From: Favolaschia claudopus
Taxonomy: Eukaryota > Basidiomycota > Agaricomycetes > Agaricales > Mycenaceae
Direction: 5' to 3'
DNA: 64,000 bases
NCBI GenBank assembly: GCA_037176885.1
Contig: JAWWNJ010000139.1
Coordinates: 62,001-126,000, forward strand
Below, piece after piece: positions 1 to 11,332 of the stretch. The stretch's first letter is position 1; every line of letters begins with the position of its first letter. The position numbers and the translations under genes are program-made. Below the pieces are notes generated by a model. The model searched no databases, was not told where the DNA came from, and was given only the letters and a program-made list of their open reading frames with translations.

Positions 1-1
1 C

Positions 2-780
2 GCGCCGACTGCCGACCATCAAGTCATGCAATTTCTTCTCTCGCAGCCGTCTATCGAGTCGGCTTCGTTTGGCGACCTGGGACTGGTTGCTTGTGATGCC
101 GCCTTCCTCCCTCGTCTCACAGATATCTCCGCTCCTCCGGAAGACCTTGTGGTCCTGGTTCCATCGCGTCCTGTTCGACAGGTCGAGTTCTTCTACCACC
201 CTGGGGACGAGGCACGGCGACCGATAGTCCCGCTCGATTTCCTCAAATTGTCAACGGTTCCTGTGGTCGTTCTAGACTTGCAATTTCCCAGGTATGATTC
301 AGCTGTTTTGTGTCGTCTGTCGACAATTGACTTCCATTCAATTTAGCTACTCGCTGCGGCCAACGCAACCCCTGGGCTTCCTGCCCTCTTGCCCGAGGTG
401 AGACTCCTCATTGTGTACCAGGACAAGAGTTGGGGGTCGTCTTCAATTCCAGCGGTGAGTTCTGTCGGGTTCATTGATACACTGATTGTGGATTAATTCA
501 AATTCAGGAGAACTTTGGGGAATGCGTAGATGAGATGATTGTTTGCGTCAACACCTTGCCTACAATTCGCCATCTCGTCATCGCCTCGACGTACGGGATC
601 GTACAAGCGGATTTGATTCGTCGCAAGTTTGTTCGCCGCTGCTCCGTTGATCTGGATTATTTTGTGATAGCTACTGCGGTCTCTATGTTGTATTGGACTG
701 GCTTGTCTACTCGCGCTACTTGTATTTCCCAGCCTCTCGATGCCGCGTGTCTACGACATGTCAACAGCGTCGAGTACTAA
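2..780 (+). CDS. 3' part of a spliced, unrecognised gene (F-box/LRR-like pattern)
   Basis: The 5' end lies outside the window, because the frame is open from base 2. Exon A ends at 291 before a GTATGA donor, with acceptor TAG at 346. Exon B is 347-454, with donor GTGAGT at 455. Exon C is 508-780 and ends in TAA. The protein alternates leucine/valine-rich strands with short loops (PTIRHLVIAS, EVRLLIVYQ), a pattern common in agaricomycete F-box-associated proteins, but no F-box is visible because the N-terminus is missing. Exons B and C are in phase with each other. Exon A leaves two spare bases, which does not fit the open frame of exon B, so either the first splice site is mis-chosen or there is a frameshift. 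Function unknown. Confidence 0.5.
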
Positions 781-864
781 ATTCATTGATTCGTTGTGAC
801 TCTTTTTTATTCCGCAAAACATTCGCAAAACAGTGTTGAGAGTTAGATTTGCAATCTATTAATA

Positions 865-1064
865 GCGGGTTTGTGCGAAGCGACCCGGGTCGCTTTGGGA
901 CCGCTCAGATCTCGACAACGAGCAGTCTCAGGCGTGAAGTCCCAGCGACCTAGGAGTGCCCCAGGGCAATACTCTTCCAGGTCGCTTAGAGCTCACACCT
1001 GGTATCTTTTGTTTCGGAGATCTGAGCGGTCGAAAAGCGACCTGGGTCGCTCGCACAAACTCTC
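865..1064. mobile_element. 200-bp MITE with ~45-bp inverted repeats, TA-flanked
   Basis: The left arm (865-913) and right arm (1017-1064) are inverted copies: TTTGTGCGAAGCGACCC at the left matches the complement of the right end with a few mismatches. TA dinucleotides flank both ends (863-864 and 1065-1066), as expected for a TA target duplication. There is no coding capacity. The terminal motif GAGAGTTTGTGCG resembles the ends of the MITEs at 26293 and 33517. Confidence 0.8.
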
Positions 1065-1503
1065 TAATGTACAATATTCATCTAATGTAGCCTTGAGTGC
1101 AAATTGAAATATACACGTCCTCCCGATTCACAAATTGTCAGCGTCTATTCGGCGCCTATTGCCTCGGGTAATCAAGATTTGTCGAGGTGAGCCGAGATGC
1201 CGCTTTGGGCGCAGTGATGGAGGGGTGGTTTGGCATCGCCATTGCTTCCACTTTCTTCGTTACTCCTCGTCACTTCTAAATCTCTTTCTGCGGCGTCTTC
1301 CTCGTTCTCTCGTGTCAACACCTCCCGCTGGGCCCAGCGCTACCTGTTCACTTCTCCAAGCGTTTTACGCTGGGTAGGAGCTGTCCCGGCATCCGATACC
1401 CGTCCCCATGTGATACCGCATGGCGGAATTTTTTATCCTATCCGCCATCTCTCCGTGATTCATCAAGATCTGCCTTGGCGTTCTCTCTTCCCTTCTCGCT
1501 TTC

Positions 1504-2084
1504 ATGCCTCCGCGTCGTCGTACGTTCTCTTACTGAGAAAGTTTCTAATTGACTGACCTTTTTCTCTCGTTTTCCAGGTCTTCGTACTCTGCGTGTCAAT
1601 CCCCCCACTCGGTCGTTTCAGCGGCCGCAAACCCGCGATCGTCGTGGTCGTCGCGCGCCGGGACCGCCGATTTCTCGTTGGGGGCTCCCATTCGGTGTCT
1701 CTCAAGGTGTGTGGTTTCTGACATCTACTGTTGTATGATTGCTGATACATTCCTTCCGACGCCGCCTACGATGCAGCGGCGTGGGCTGCCTTGGATGCTT
1801 GGTCGGCGGCGTCGTTCTCGAACACGTCGGCTTCGTCAGTCGCGTCTGCCGCGCCGACTTCGTCTGTCGGGCCTTCCGCGTCGACTTCTTGGGGTGGAGG
1901 ATGGGAGGATGGTCCGGTGGGGTGGGGGTCCGTATCGCCCGCACCTAGCGGTTCGTCATCGCCCGCCTGGGGCGGTGGAGGCGGTTGGGGCTCGCCGGCT
2001 TGGGGTGGCGGCTCTGCCTCTGACTCGTGGGGCGTTTCTGCCTCTGACTACTGGGGCGGCGGCTCTGCCTCGGGAAACAGCTGA
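1504..2084 (+). CDS. Small three-exon Trp/Gly/Ser-rich protein
   Basis: Exons 1504-1519, 1578-1706 and 1777-2084 join without a stop into about 150 residues, ending at TGA. Donors are GTACGT and GTGTGT, and acceptors are CCAG and GCAG. The N-terminal third is basic and rich in Arg and Pro (MPPRRR..., RDRRGRRAPG). The C-terminal two thirds are low-complexity Ser/Ala/Gly with regularly spaced Trp (AWGGG, SWGGGW, DYWGGG). No signal peptide or membrane segment is seen. CT-rich sequence lies upstream (about 1240-1500). I do not recognise the family. Arg-rich plus W/G-rich low complexity would suit an RNA-binding or phase-separating protein, but that is inference. The clean splicing frame is the main reason for calling it a gene. 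Confidence 0.5.
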
Positions 2085-2099
2085 TAGATTGTTGATGTA

Positions 2100-4890
2100 G
2101 GATCACGCGTCAATTTGTAAGGGCATCGCCCTGTTTCCATACACAACAAGCTTTTTCTTTTGTTCATTGCTTCGTTCGTTTCGGCAATGGGACGGCCACA
2201 TAGATGTGGGTGTGGGGAACACACAGCGGCGATGAGTCTTCGCCGCTGGCGCCCAGGTCGTGGGGTGATGGGATGCGCGAGGATGAACCCAAAAAGAGAC
2301 GCCCAGACGAGGAGATCCCACAGGCCCACGGCTAACCCAAAACAGAAGGCGGCTTTGAATTGACTTGATTTGGGTCATGAAATTCGAAACAACTTGGTTG
2401 AGTGGAATGCGGGAGTGGCAAGATTGCGTTTTGGGACAAACAGCTTCGGAAATGCGCTGCCGTGATGGAGTCAAGAAGGAATCCTGTGTGTTATTGGATT
2501 TCGGTGTTAAACGTGTCTTGATGAAACTATCGAGACTCGAGAGTGATAAGCTGGGAGGAAGTAGTTGCCTTTAATTGGATACTATTCCATTTGAAAGAGG
2601 TTATGAATAGAGAGCAGTAGGGGATTGTTAGTTGAACTTGAGTAGAATCTGAAGTGTTCGCGCCGTAATCTTGAGTAATTGAATATAGAGGTACCATAAT
2701 TACGTCTCAGGCCCGATGGAAGATATGTGGAATTTAAAATTGAAGAAGGTCCGAAGGTCGCGAAGGAAAAGCAAGCATGAACTTGATGAAGATCCAGGGA
2801 ATCACGTTCCGTGAAGTCGAGGAAAATCTATGAGGTTGAGCTAGAATAGGAAGAACCCGTGAATTGGATGTATAGAGGAAGTATTGGAGTATTGAGTTGG
2901 AGCCCAATAGGTTGCGTCGACGGACCATGGCTTCTTGAGGATTATGCCTTGAAAAAAAAAAAAAAAGTACAATTGATCGAGGCAGCGCAATCAAATAGCC
3001 TCAATGTATGGATTTGACTTGAAGGACAGGTTCGATAATGCGTAGCTATTAATCGGATATCGGTGAAATGCCTCTTAGAATGCCGACACAAGTTAATCGG
3101 GAAAACGATGTTCTCTTGTATATCGCGGTTTGACGGCATAAAAACGATGTTGACGGCCGGGAAGAAACCATTCAATGTAGTGAGACAGTTGCTTGTGGCA
3201 GCTGCCAGAGGATGTGAAGTTGCGCGTCTATCAGGGACGCAGATTGGAACGCAAAACGGAGCAGTTTCGGTCACGGTAAGCCTTCGATTTTGAACCGGCT
3301 TCAGACAACTGTCGGTGGGTGGTAATCGTTAGGAGATTGCGAGTGTGACGAGTGCGTGTGATGGTGAATGGTGTAGCTGTTAATGCTGAGTAGTCAAATT
3401 TTTGATGGCCAGGATTTGCGTTAAGAAATTGGTTGACTCTAATGGATAATATGTCAGCGAGGTGCCGTGAGCATCAGATTCTGCACTGACACGTGCACCG
3501 AGTGAGCTTGAATGTGAAATGGTTATCACCTGAGCTTGAAATAAGTATTTGATCGTTAGCGTCAGGCAGTGTGTGCGCGGAAGGCGCTTGAGTGTGAATG
3601 TAAGTCGCGGGTGACTGATGCTCTTCGGGGATTGGAAAGAGAACCAGAGGCAAGCCTTTGAGGAATTATGGATTCAAGTGAATCAGCGCGAGATGTGGTA
3701 TGGTTGAAAAGCAATGAGCAAATTGCGAAGGAGAAATGCGAAGCGACGGTATTGAGAGAGTAGAGAGGCCTTAAGGGACGCCCCAGGGAGCTAAATGGAA
3801 ATGCTTGACCAGGAAGGGGTATTTTATGTGAATGGCGGGGAAAAATTTGAGCCTTGAAAGAAATGAGATCACTTTAACCGTGGATGTGAGCATTGGAAGG
3901 CAACATTGAGCATAGATGCGAATGGAAAGTGTAGCCGGACGAGATGTCGCTGAAGACATCGTCATAAAACGTGAGGTAATTCGTGAGATTGGAGATTACT
4001 GAGGCTAGACATCAGAATGACGCCGACTCTAGTGTGAAAGGTGAGAGATAAGTACGCGTGTGTGTGAATGGTTAGCCACTGGGCCGGGATGAGATCGTGC
4101 AACATGATGGAAAATCGGTGTGAGCTTGAGTATGAAAATGAGAGTTTCATCACTTTGGCATTGATGCAATAGTGCGAAAATTAGAGGGAATGAAGGTGTA
4201 GTTTCAATGGCAGAGATTGGGATGTATTAAGCAGAAAGGTTGAAGGGCTAAATTCTCAGACTTGAATAGGAAGCTGAATTTCAACCGTAGATCTTGCTTT
4301 GAGACGCGAACTAAAATTGAAAACATACGATAAGATGAATGTGATTTCGCGAAGGCGACTCGGAGAACATCGCGAAATCAAAATCCCAAGAATTGTGGTG
4401 CGTCATCGAGATTGGACTGCGTGGACTTGCGAGTCTTGAACATGAATGCGAGGGGTCGAGATAGAGGGCTTGAGTATGGATAGGGCGGAGAATGCAAATA
4501 TGATTCGTGAATATTTCGAAGGATAGAGCGTGGATCATGAGGGAAACCGTGCGGTGATATTTGATCGTGAAAGATAATTTGCCAATTTTGACGGTAGGAG
4601 CGCGCTCAAGCAGCGCGCGCCTGCCGCTTCGCCTCTAGCACCCTGAAGCGGAGGGCTTGAGTAGCGAAGTGGGAATTGCAGAGTCGATCTGGAGATGTCG
4701 GTCGCCGCAAAAATGCGGGAGCTCACAGGAATAATACATGAACTGCGAATACGAACGCTCCGCTTGTGGGGGTGCAGAAATATTGAACAAGCCGAACGTT
4801 GACGCGAGAATGCACGAATGCATAAATCATAACCGTGAACGCTCGACTTGCGTGATGGAATGATACTATACCAGTCACGAACACCAACTT
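2100..4890. other. No gene recognised; long non-coding stretch
   Basis: Only short open frames occur, none resembling a known family or splicing into a longer one. A run of 15 A's lies at about 2949-2963. Much of 3300-4900 reads as purine-rich sequence with recurring GTGAATG/GCGTGAA words, which may be a very old, degenerate extension of the minisatellite that follows. Confidence 0.5.
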
Positions 4891-4899
4891 CAAACGGAT

Positions 4900-5640
4900 A
4901 GATTCACTGGGGTGCAGAGATTCTTAAACTTGAACTGTAATCCGGGAATGCGCAGATGCGTGAATCATCATTGTTAACGCTCGCCCCGCGGAAATGGAGA
5001 TTCGGGAATAGTGAACGTCGGCTTGAAACGGCTGGACCCGCTGGAAGCAGAACTTGAGCGTGAACTTTGCGAATGTGTGGATGCCTGATTTGTGAGCGCC
5101 GTCGTTTGACCTATGGTAAAGTAGAAATTCGTGAATTACGAGCGTCAGTTTCAAAAGGCTGGGCCTGCAGAAACGCAGGAATTTGTGGATCGTGAAATGT
5201 AAACATCAGCTTCAAACGGCTGGACCTGCGGGAGTGCAGGAATTCGTGAATATTGAACATAAGCTTCAAATGGCTGGACCCGCGGAAAGGCAGGAATTGG
5301 CGAATGTTGAACGTCAGCGTCAGGAGGCTGGACCTGCGAGAGTGCAGGAATTCGTGAATATTGAACATCAGCTTCAAATGGCTGGACCCGCGGAAATGCA
5401 GGAATTTGCGAATGTTGAACGTCAGCGTCAGGAGGCTGGACCTGCGAGAGTGCAGGAATTCGTGAATATTAAACATCAGCTTCAAATGGCTGGACCCGCG
5501 GGAATGCGGGAATTTGTGCATCTTGAACGTCAGCGTCACAAGGCTGGACCTGCGGGAACACAGGAATTCCATATAAGGTGAACGCGAATCTTCAGCTCAG
5601 CTAGACCCGCGGGAATGCAGGAGGTCGAGAATATCGTTAA
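4900..5640. repeat. 54-bp minisatellite (108-bp alternating dimer)
   Basis: The word GGCTGGACC recurs at 5218, 5272, 5326, 5380, 5434, 5488 and 5542, exactly 54 bp apart. Two subunit types alternate (one containing CAGCTTCAAATGGCTGG, the other CAGCGTCAGGAGGCTGG), giving a 108-bp higher-order unit. Degenerate copies extend to about 4900 on the left and 5640 on the right. Because 54 is divisible by three, the array stays open on both strands (plus strand 5183-5581, an 18-residue repeat with core AGPARVQEFVN). No promoter, splice pattern or homology supports a real protein. Confidence 0.85.
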
Positions 5641-6178
5641 GCGTGAGCAGGGATTCGTGAGGTGTGTCGACTACGTGAATTGTGGTGGTGGTGGTGAAGG
5701 CTAGCCGAGGAGAAATGCAGGAATTTTCGAATTGTGAAAGTGAAGGATGTATTCATAAGGTTGCAGGGATTCATATGTGCGCCGAGGCAACTGTATCAGC
5801 GTCAATCGGGTAGCAGAAACGTTCCAGTGAGTCGTGAAATGAGAAATGGCGCCAGAGCGTCTCCAGCTTCAGAGATATGGCAGCAGATCCGGAGTGGAGG
5901 CCTCGAAGGCCTCGTCGAGGGAGGAGTGATATGTTTTGGAGGTGAGACATAGGTCAGGGGTACGAGTCGGGGAGGATGGTTGAGAATGTAGGAGAGGTCA
6001 GTGAATGTAGACTGTGTGGGACTTGTCTGTGCCGGGGGGGAAGTTCGGAAGACCACAGTCTGTCGAGCATGAAATTGAGTGCAGGAAGACCTGGCGTCGG
6101 CGAAAGCTTAGATAGGAGTACCACGGAAAGGGACCTGGAGGCTGAAAAGATCGAGGAAAGAAAGAGAGAGCAGAAGAA

Positions 6179-6346
6179 GCAAAAGTGTCGTGAATGATGA
6201 GCTCTAGCGAGGTGAGAGAGGGTGAACGGGAAGTCGATGGTGGTGGTAGAAGAAGAGGAGAAGCAAAAGTGTCGTGAATGATGAGCTCTAGCGAGGTGAG
6301 AGAGGGTGAACGGGAAGTCGATGGTGGTGGTAGAAGAAGAGGAGAA
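6179..6346. repeat. Perfect 84-bp tandem duplication
   Basis: Bases 6179-6262 and 6263-6346 are the same 84-bp sequence, starting GCAAAAGTGTCGTGAATG and ending GGAGAA. The duplication lies about 130 bp upstream of the KDZ start codon and could be part of its 5' region. The absence of differences points to a recent origin. Confidence 0.9.
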
Positions 6347-6477
6347 ACTCGGATCAGGTCACATCAGATCGGCCCCTCTCTGCTGCATCACAAAACGGCA
6401 CACTGTCTTCCCAGGCTCAGACAGTGTTTCTTCCCCCATTTTCGTCCCCGCATTTTCGTCTGCTCCCAACGCCTATG

Positions 6478-8238
6478 GCACGAAAGAGGAAAATTGGAAG
6501 CTTTCGAACCACCGTAGCCTCCGACAGCGACAGCGACAGCGACGGGGAGCACGATGAGCTACCGCGCGCCCGCGAAGAGGGTCTATTTTATCGCGCCATC
6601 CGTACCGACGCTCGGGGGCGCACCTTTGTTTCTACGTCTCAGGTGGCCGTCGCCGCTTCCCCGACCAAGAGACGAGCTCCTGAACGGGATCTCTTGATGC
6701 CTGACGACTACGAGCCTCCCTCGCCAATGGATATGGAGGATGACGCCATACCTCCCTCGGCGTTTCCGTTTACGGGCGAAGAATCTTTTGCTTTTGATGA
6801 AGGGCATCCAGTAGACCCCCCGCGAAGAAAGCAGCGCGAATCGGTATGATTTTTCTCGTTTTACTGGCAAACTCCGAATTGAATAACTTTACCTAGGACC
6901 GTACGATGGCGCAATGGCTTCAAAATCGGCGGGAACGGTACCTTGACGAGCTTCTGCGCCTTGAGGGGCGTGGAGATCACTGTTCTCAAACGAAATGCGC
7001 AGGTTGTACCGCATCCGCCAGCGACGCTGTCTTCCGCTGCAGGGATTGTTTTACCGAGGCTCCATTCTGCAAGTCCTGTGTTGTGACGGAACACACAGAT
7101 AATCCGCTGCACCGGGTCGAGGTATTTGATCTAAATCTCAAGTCAATGAATTTTGTTAAAATGTTTGTCTAGTTCTGGAACGAGCAGAATTTCTTTGAAA
7201 CGGTTACCCTCAAGTCTTTGGGACTTCGAATCCAGTTGGGCCATGGAAGGAATCGGGAACCTTACTGAAACGAGCTAAGGCGGCAGAGGAGGGTGCGAGG
7301 AGGGCTGCGGAGGAGAGAGCTCCGGATGAGGATGGATTGGGGGTGGATGGGGAAGGCGAAAGCGAGGAGCCGACGGCAGCGACGGGAAAGCATCCCCGCA
7401 ACGATTTTTGCATCGTTGACTCGAACGGGGTGCACGAGGTCGGGCTTGACTTCTGCTCCTGTGCATCGGCAGAGGATCATGATATCCAGCTCGTCCGCGC
7501 GCGGCTATATCCCGCGACAACCACCAACCCAGCCACGGCTGCGACGTTCCGGGTGCTTCGGGACTTCCACTTGCTGTCGCTGGAAGCGAAGTGCTCTGCC
7601 AATTACTTCTACAACAAACTCGCCCGCCATACAAATAACAACGGCGTTTTCCAGCCACGGGTGAGCGGGTCATTTGAACACAATAAGACCTGGATCTAAC
7701 ACAGTATTAGACGCGTTATAACCAGTTTCTGACGATAGCGCGGCAATGGCGCAACCTCCAGATGTACAAGCGTGCCGGGCGGGGTCATGCTGTCGATGGA
7801 ATTGCGGGGACTCGCGCTGGCGAGTGCGCGCTGCTATGCCCCGCGTGCCCGCAGCCGGGGAAGAACCTCCCGCTGGATGGCTCGTGGAGGAACGCACCCC
7901 CCGAGCAGCGCTTTATTTACGCGTTGTTCTTGGCGATGGACGCGAATTTTCGCATGAAACGGAAGGATGTGTCGACTGAGGGGGATGACCCTTCGCTGGG
8001 CAATGGTATCGCGTTTTGTTCGAAGGTTCAGGAGTACATGGAACACCTGGATAAAAACTGGGGGCTTGAGCAGGAGGTACGTCGTGCGCTCATGACGCTT
8101 CCATTTCAAATTGATATATAATATCACTTTTGCAGAAAAGCACTTGCGTCGCTCACGATGCTGTGAACGAGCCGAATAGGGAAACGTATGGAACGGCGGC
8201 GTCGGGGATAGGGACGGTCGACTGTGCGCGCCATAACA
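6478..8238 (+). pseudogene. KDZ transposase 1, N-terminal part (CxC2 cluster)
   Basis: Exons 6478-6843, 6897-7121, 7173-7660, 7711-8076 and 8136-8238. The acidic N-terminus (SDSDSDSDGEHDE) is followed by a CxC2-type cysteine cluster (CAGCTASASDAVFRCRDC, FCKSCV, EHTDNPLHR), then KDZ core motifs: DSNGVHEVGLDFCSC, TAATFRVLRDFHLLSLEAKC, KRAGRGH, CPACPQPGKNLP, FLAMDANFRMKRK and GTVDCARHN. KDZ proteins are the transposases of large fungal DNA transposons. The frame breaks at about 7245-7262, between IQLGHG and the linker that follows, so a frameshift is likely. The reading frame stops matching the family at base 8238, where an unrelated segment begins. The rest of the gene resumes at 11331 after a repeat of the last 588 bp. 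Confidence 0.85.
7651..8238. repeat. Segment A, first copy of a 588-bp direct duplication
   Basis: Bases 7651-8238 recur at 11331-11918, offset exactly 3,680 bp, with no difference that I can see by eye. The segment is internal KDZ coding sequence covering the end of one exon, an intron, a full exon, a second intron and the start of another exon. Only the second copy continues into the rest of the transposase. Confidence 0.9.
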
Positions 8239-8807
8239 CGGGTCGCGCTCTGCGGCGGCGCGTGCCTTCGGATTCTCGAAAAAATGAATGATTTCTAAAA
8301 TTTGTTCTTCCTTCATCTTTTACCGTCAATACAAAATGCTAAGGGTCGAGTTCTCTGACCGGATTCCCCGAACGTGCCCATAAAACCCACTTTTCCTACC
8401 TCTGACCAGGTATCGGGTCCCTGATGCGGCTGCTTTTGTATGGTACCTCTCGTGTTCATGAAATTCAGCAATGAAATGCTAGCATTGTTGGAATGGAGCC
8501 CTGAGGAGGATGAAGCAGTTATTGGAGGAAAACGTGTCGAGTCCCCATTTGGCTGGATTCCGCGACTCCCGTACTGGCACTCGGTTTGTTTTCCCATACG
8601 CACGTGTCAGTCACATGATACGCTGGAAACAAACAATCACCACGTACATACCGTTAGGGAACACTGCCACCTGATGAGTCTTTGCAGACGAAACGTTGCG
8701 CCCAAACGTCGTGGGTCCCCGCCCGTCTTCTCTCTCTAGCATATCACCTCTGTGGTCGTCGTCGTCGCTCGCGCGGCGCTCCGCGCCGCGCTCGCTCCTC
8801 CTCCTCC
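8239..8807. repeat. Segment B, first copy of a ~570-bp direct repeat
   Basis: Begins GGGTCGCGCTCTGCGG and ends in CTCCTCCTCC. It recurs at 10760-11332. The two copies differ only by three short length changes (2, 6 and 4 bp). The left end in the second copy lies in an inverted repeat (GGCACGCGCCGC ... GCGGCGGCGCGTGCC), and the right end carries a GC-rich palindrome (GCGCGGCGCTCCGCGCCGCGC region). A short open frame (containing MLALLEWSPEEDEAVIGG) is present in both copies but is not recognised. Confidence 0.85.
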
Positions 8808-10759
8808 CGCTTTGTCTACGTTTATAGAGCAAGCGAGCGTCTTTCGAAGTTCCCGCCCGTTCGCCATATCGACTACGCCAACTCGCCGGCCGCCAGCTCC
8901 CCGCCAACTCGCCAACTCGAATCTCGAACCTTTCGAACAACATCCCCCGGTACAGCACTCGAGTCTACCCCCAGCTCAATCCCTTTTGCTTTCGTATCCC
9001 AATCGTCTCGCCTGGCCCGCCCGCTACGATATCTGCGATGAAAGTGTATTAACAGGGGTTGTATATGCTCAGGGAATGTGCTAGGATCAGGGAAATCTTA
9101 GGTGCGCCGCTGTCTCTGACTCGGTCCCCTTCTTCCTTCCCTCCTCTCTTCTTTTGCCCCCATCCACGTACCCCCATCGTCTTCGGACGATTGTCTTTCA
9201 ATAGACAACCTGCTTCGCCTGCAGCTGCATGACTTGGGAGCCAACTCTATTAGTGCCTTGGCCTAAATGAGCCCAACTCTGCGCTGCGGAGAGCATTGGC
9301 TATGAAGTTTGAGTCCGACTCGACTTCGTCTCAGTAACGCCGTGAAAATTCTTCGGTTTTATACCAAGAATTGCCCTATCGCAGTCTCGAAGCTGCCGCT
9401 GGCGCGCGCTTCATTCGAGTATTGTCTGCGGTTGTGGTCAACACCGCCGCAAACAGACATCTTTGGACCCCGCTTATCGATCCTACTTGGATTGATTCAG
9501 CGTGTTCAAGGTCATTGCCTTCAGCGTAATTGCTGAACCCAGGCCCGAGAACATCATGTTTTTGTCCCTGCACGGTGATGCCTTTCGGTCCCTGCCGCAT
9601 ATCAGCCTGCCCCGCGTAATATCGTGTTGGTGCAGCATGCCGCAAAGCCATTGCTCGCGCACCACGACCCAAAGACATAGCTTCCAAATGCTGGTCCATA
9701 TTTTATGTTCCATGCATTGCTCGTCAAAGGTCATGTCATTACTCCGCAATACGCAACTGGTTATCGCCTGCCTTACCCGCAGTCGCGAACCTGATCTGCG
9801 GCGGAAACGATGACTGCACGGTCTGGCACCCGCGCATTTCAGCCGCCAACGCCTGTTTAGCGCGCGGTTGAATGGATGCTTTGCCGAGTTTGCGCACCTT
9901 GCATAACCCGGCTGGCTTCCGAGCCCATCTGCGGCTACTCTCCCACTTCAGTGAACATTCTTCGCAGCACTGTTCACTATGGGCGAGCATCCCTGATGCC
10001 TGTATGCTCTGATGGTGTATCGTTAACTCGAAAGACCTACGTAACAGACGCCAACAGTGACCCCTTTCTTTTGCGAGGTCTCTCTCCTCCACAAACCCGT
10101 GCCCGCAGCCAACTATGTTGTCATGCTAAGTCCTGCGTTTCCTCAGCTCGACGGTTTGTGAGAGTTTGACAGAGGACCACTACATCGTTGAAGTTGCTTT
10201 TCAGGGGATTGGCTCCTTATTTACTTATTACATTCTGTGTAATCCTACTCTCTTTATTACCTTCGGTTTATTGAGAAGTTGCTTCACCATTCATGACAAA
10301 ATCTCTTGTGTGAACGTCATCTGTTGAGCTCGAGGACTGCATATGGGATTAACCCTATGCCAGTCATACATCTCGAAGGCCAGTATGAAGGAGAACCGGA
10401 ATGCATACTCTGAGATTTCTTTGAGAGTATAAGATGGTTGAAGGGTGAACCCTGTTGTTCAATCGAGTGGATATCCATCCACTTTCTAACCCGCAGCCAG
10501 ATGCTCTCAAGCTATTCTGATTTTCAGTGTGCGATATTTCTGACTCATATCCACATTGACTTCATCGAATGACAGAGTTGGTGCGCCGTTCGAGGCTGGC
10601 TACCTTGAAAATTATGCACCCCTGTCCGTCCACATCGGTGATGTTAGATAGCCATTTGAAGAGAACAAATGTGAAAACTCGGAGTGTACTGTGATTGATT
10701 TGTGTTGAACGTTTAGATCTCTTTTTTCTCAATCCTCGGCACGCGCCGCGCGCTCCCTT
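8808..10759. other. Segment M between the B repeats; possible decayed gene
   Basis: No intact gene. At about 9205-9270 a plus-strand stretch reads LLRLQLHDLGANSISALA and stops, which resembles the phosphopantetheine site of a carrier-protein domain (D-L-G-x-x-S). The next bases, in another frame, could continue it (AQLCAAESIGYEV). Further open stretches to about 10170 match nothing I know. This could be the remnant of an NRPS-like enzyme, but one motif is weak evidence. The left edge joins B (8807) and the right edge joins B' (10760). Confidence 0.3.
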
Positions 10760-11332
10760 CGGGTCGCGCTCTGCGGCGGCGCGTGCCTTCGGATTCTCGA
10801 AAAAATGAATGATTTCTAAAATTTGTTCTTCCTTCATCTTTTACCGTCAATACAAAATGCTAAGGGTCGAGTTCTCTGACCGGATTCCCCGAACGTGCCC
10901 ATAAAACCCACTTTTCCTACCTCTGACCAGGTATCGGGTCCCTGATGCGGCTGCTTTTGTATGGTACCTCTCGTGTTCATGAAATTCAGATCAATGAAAT
11001 GCTAGCATTGTTGGAATGGAGCCCTGAGGAGGATGAAGCAGTTATTGGAGGAAAACGTGTCGAGTCCCCATTTGGCTGGATTCCGCGACTCCCGTACTGG
11101 CAGTGGCACTCGGTTTGTTTTCCCATACGCACGTGTCAGTCACATGATACGCTGGAAACAAACAATCACCACGTACCGTTAGGGAACACTGCCACCTGAT
11201 GAGTCTTTGCAGACGAAACGTTGCGCCCAAACGTCGTGGGTCCCCGCCCGTCTTCTCTCTCTAGCATATCACCTCTGTGGTCGTCGTCGTCGCTCGCGCG
11301 GCGCTCCGCGCCGCGCTCGCTCCTCCTCCTCC
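10760..11332. repeat. Segment B', second copy
   Basis: 573 bp matching 8239-8807. Compared with B it has AT inserted after GAAATTCAG (about 10989), six extra bases in CTGGCAGTGGCACTC (about 11098-11106), and four bases missing at CACGTACCG (about 11170). Elsewhere I find no substitution. It joins segment A' at a CC shared by both sequences. Confidence 0.85.

Noticed and set aside
2949..2963. A15 run as a retroposon tail
   Set aside because: No coding or repeat similarity upstream and no target duplication around it; a simple homopolymer is enough.
5183..5581. Repeat protein with 18-residue units
   Set aside because: Explained by a 54-bp minisatellite that is open on both strands; no splice, start context or homology supports a gene.
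5145..5600. CRISPR-like regularly spaced repeats
   Set aside because: The units are directly adjacent and degenerate, with no constant repeat and variable spacer, and the genome is eukaryotic.
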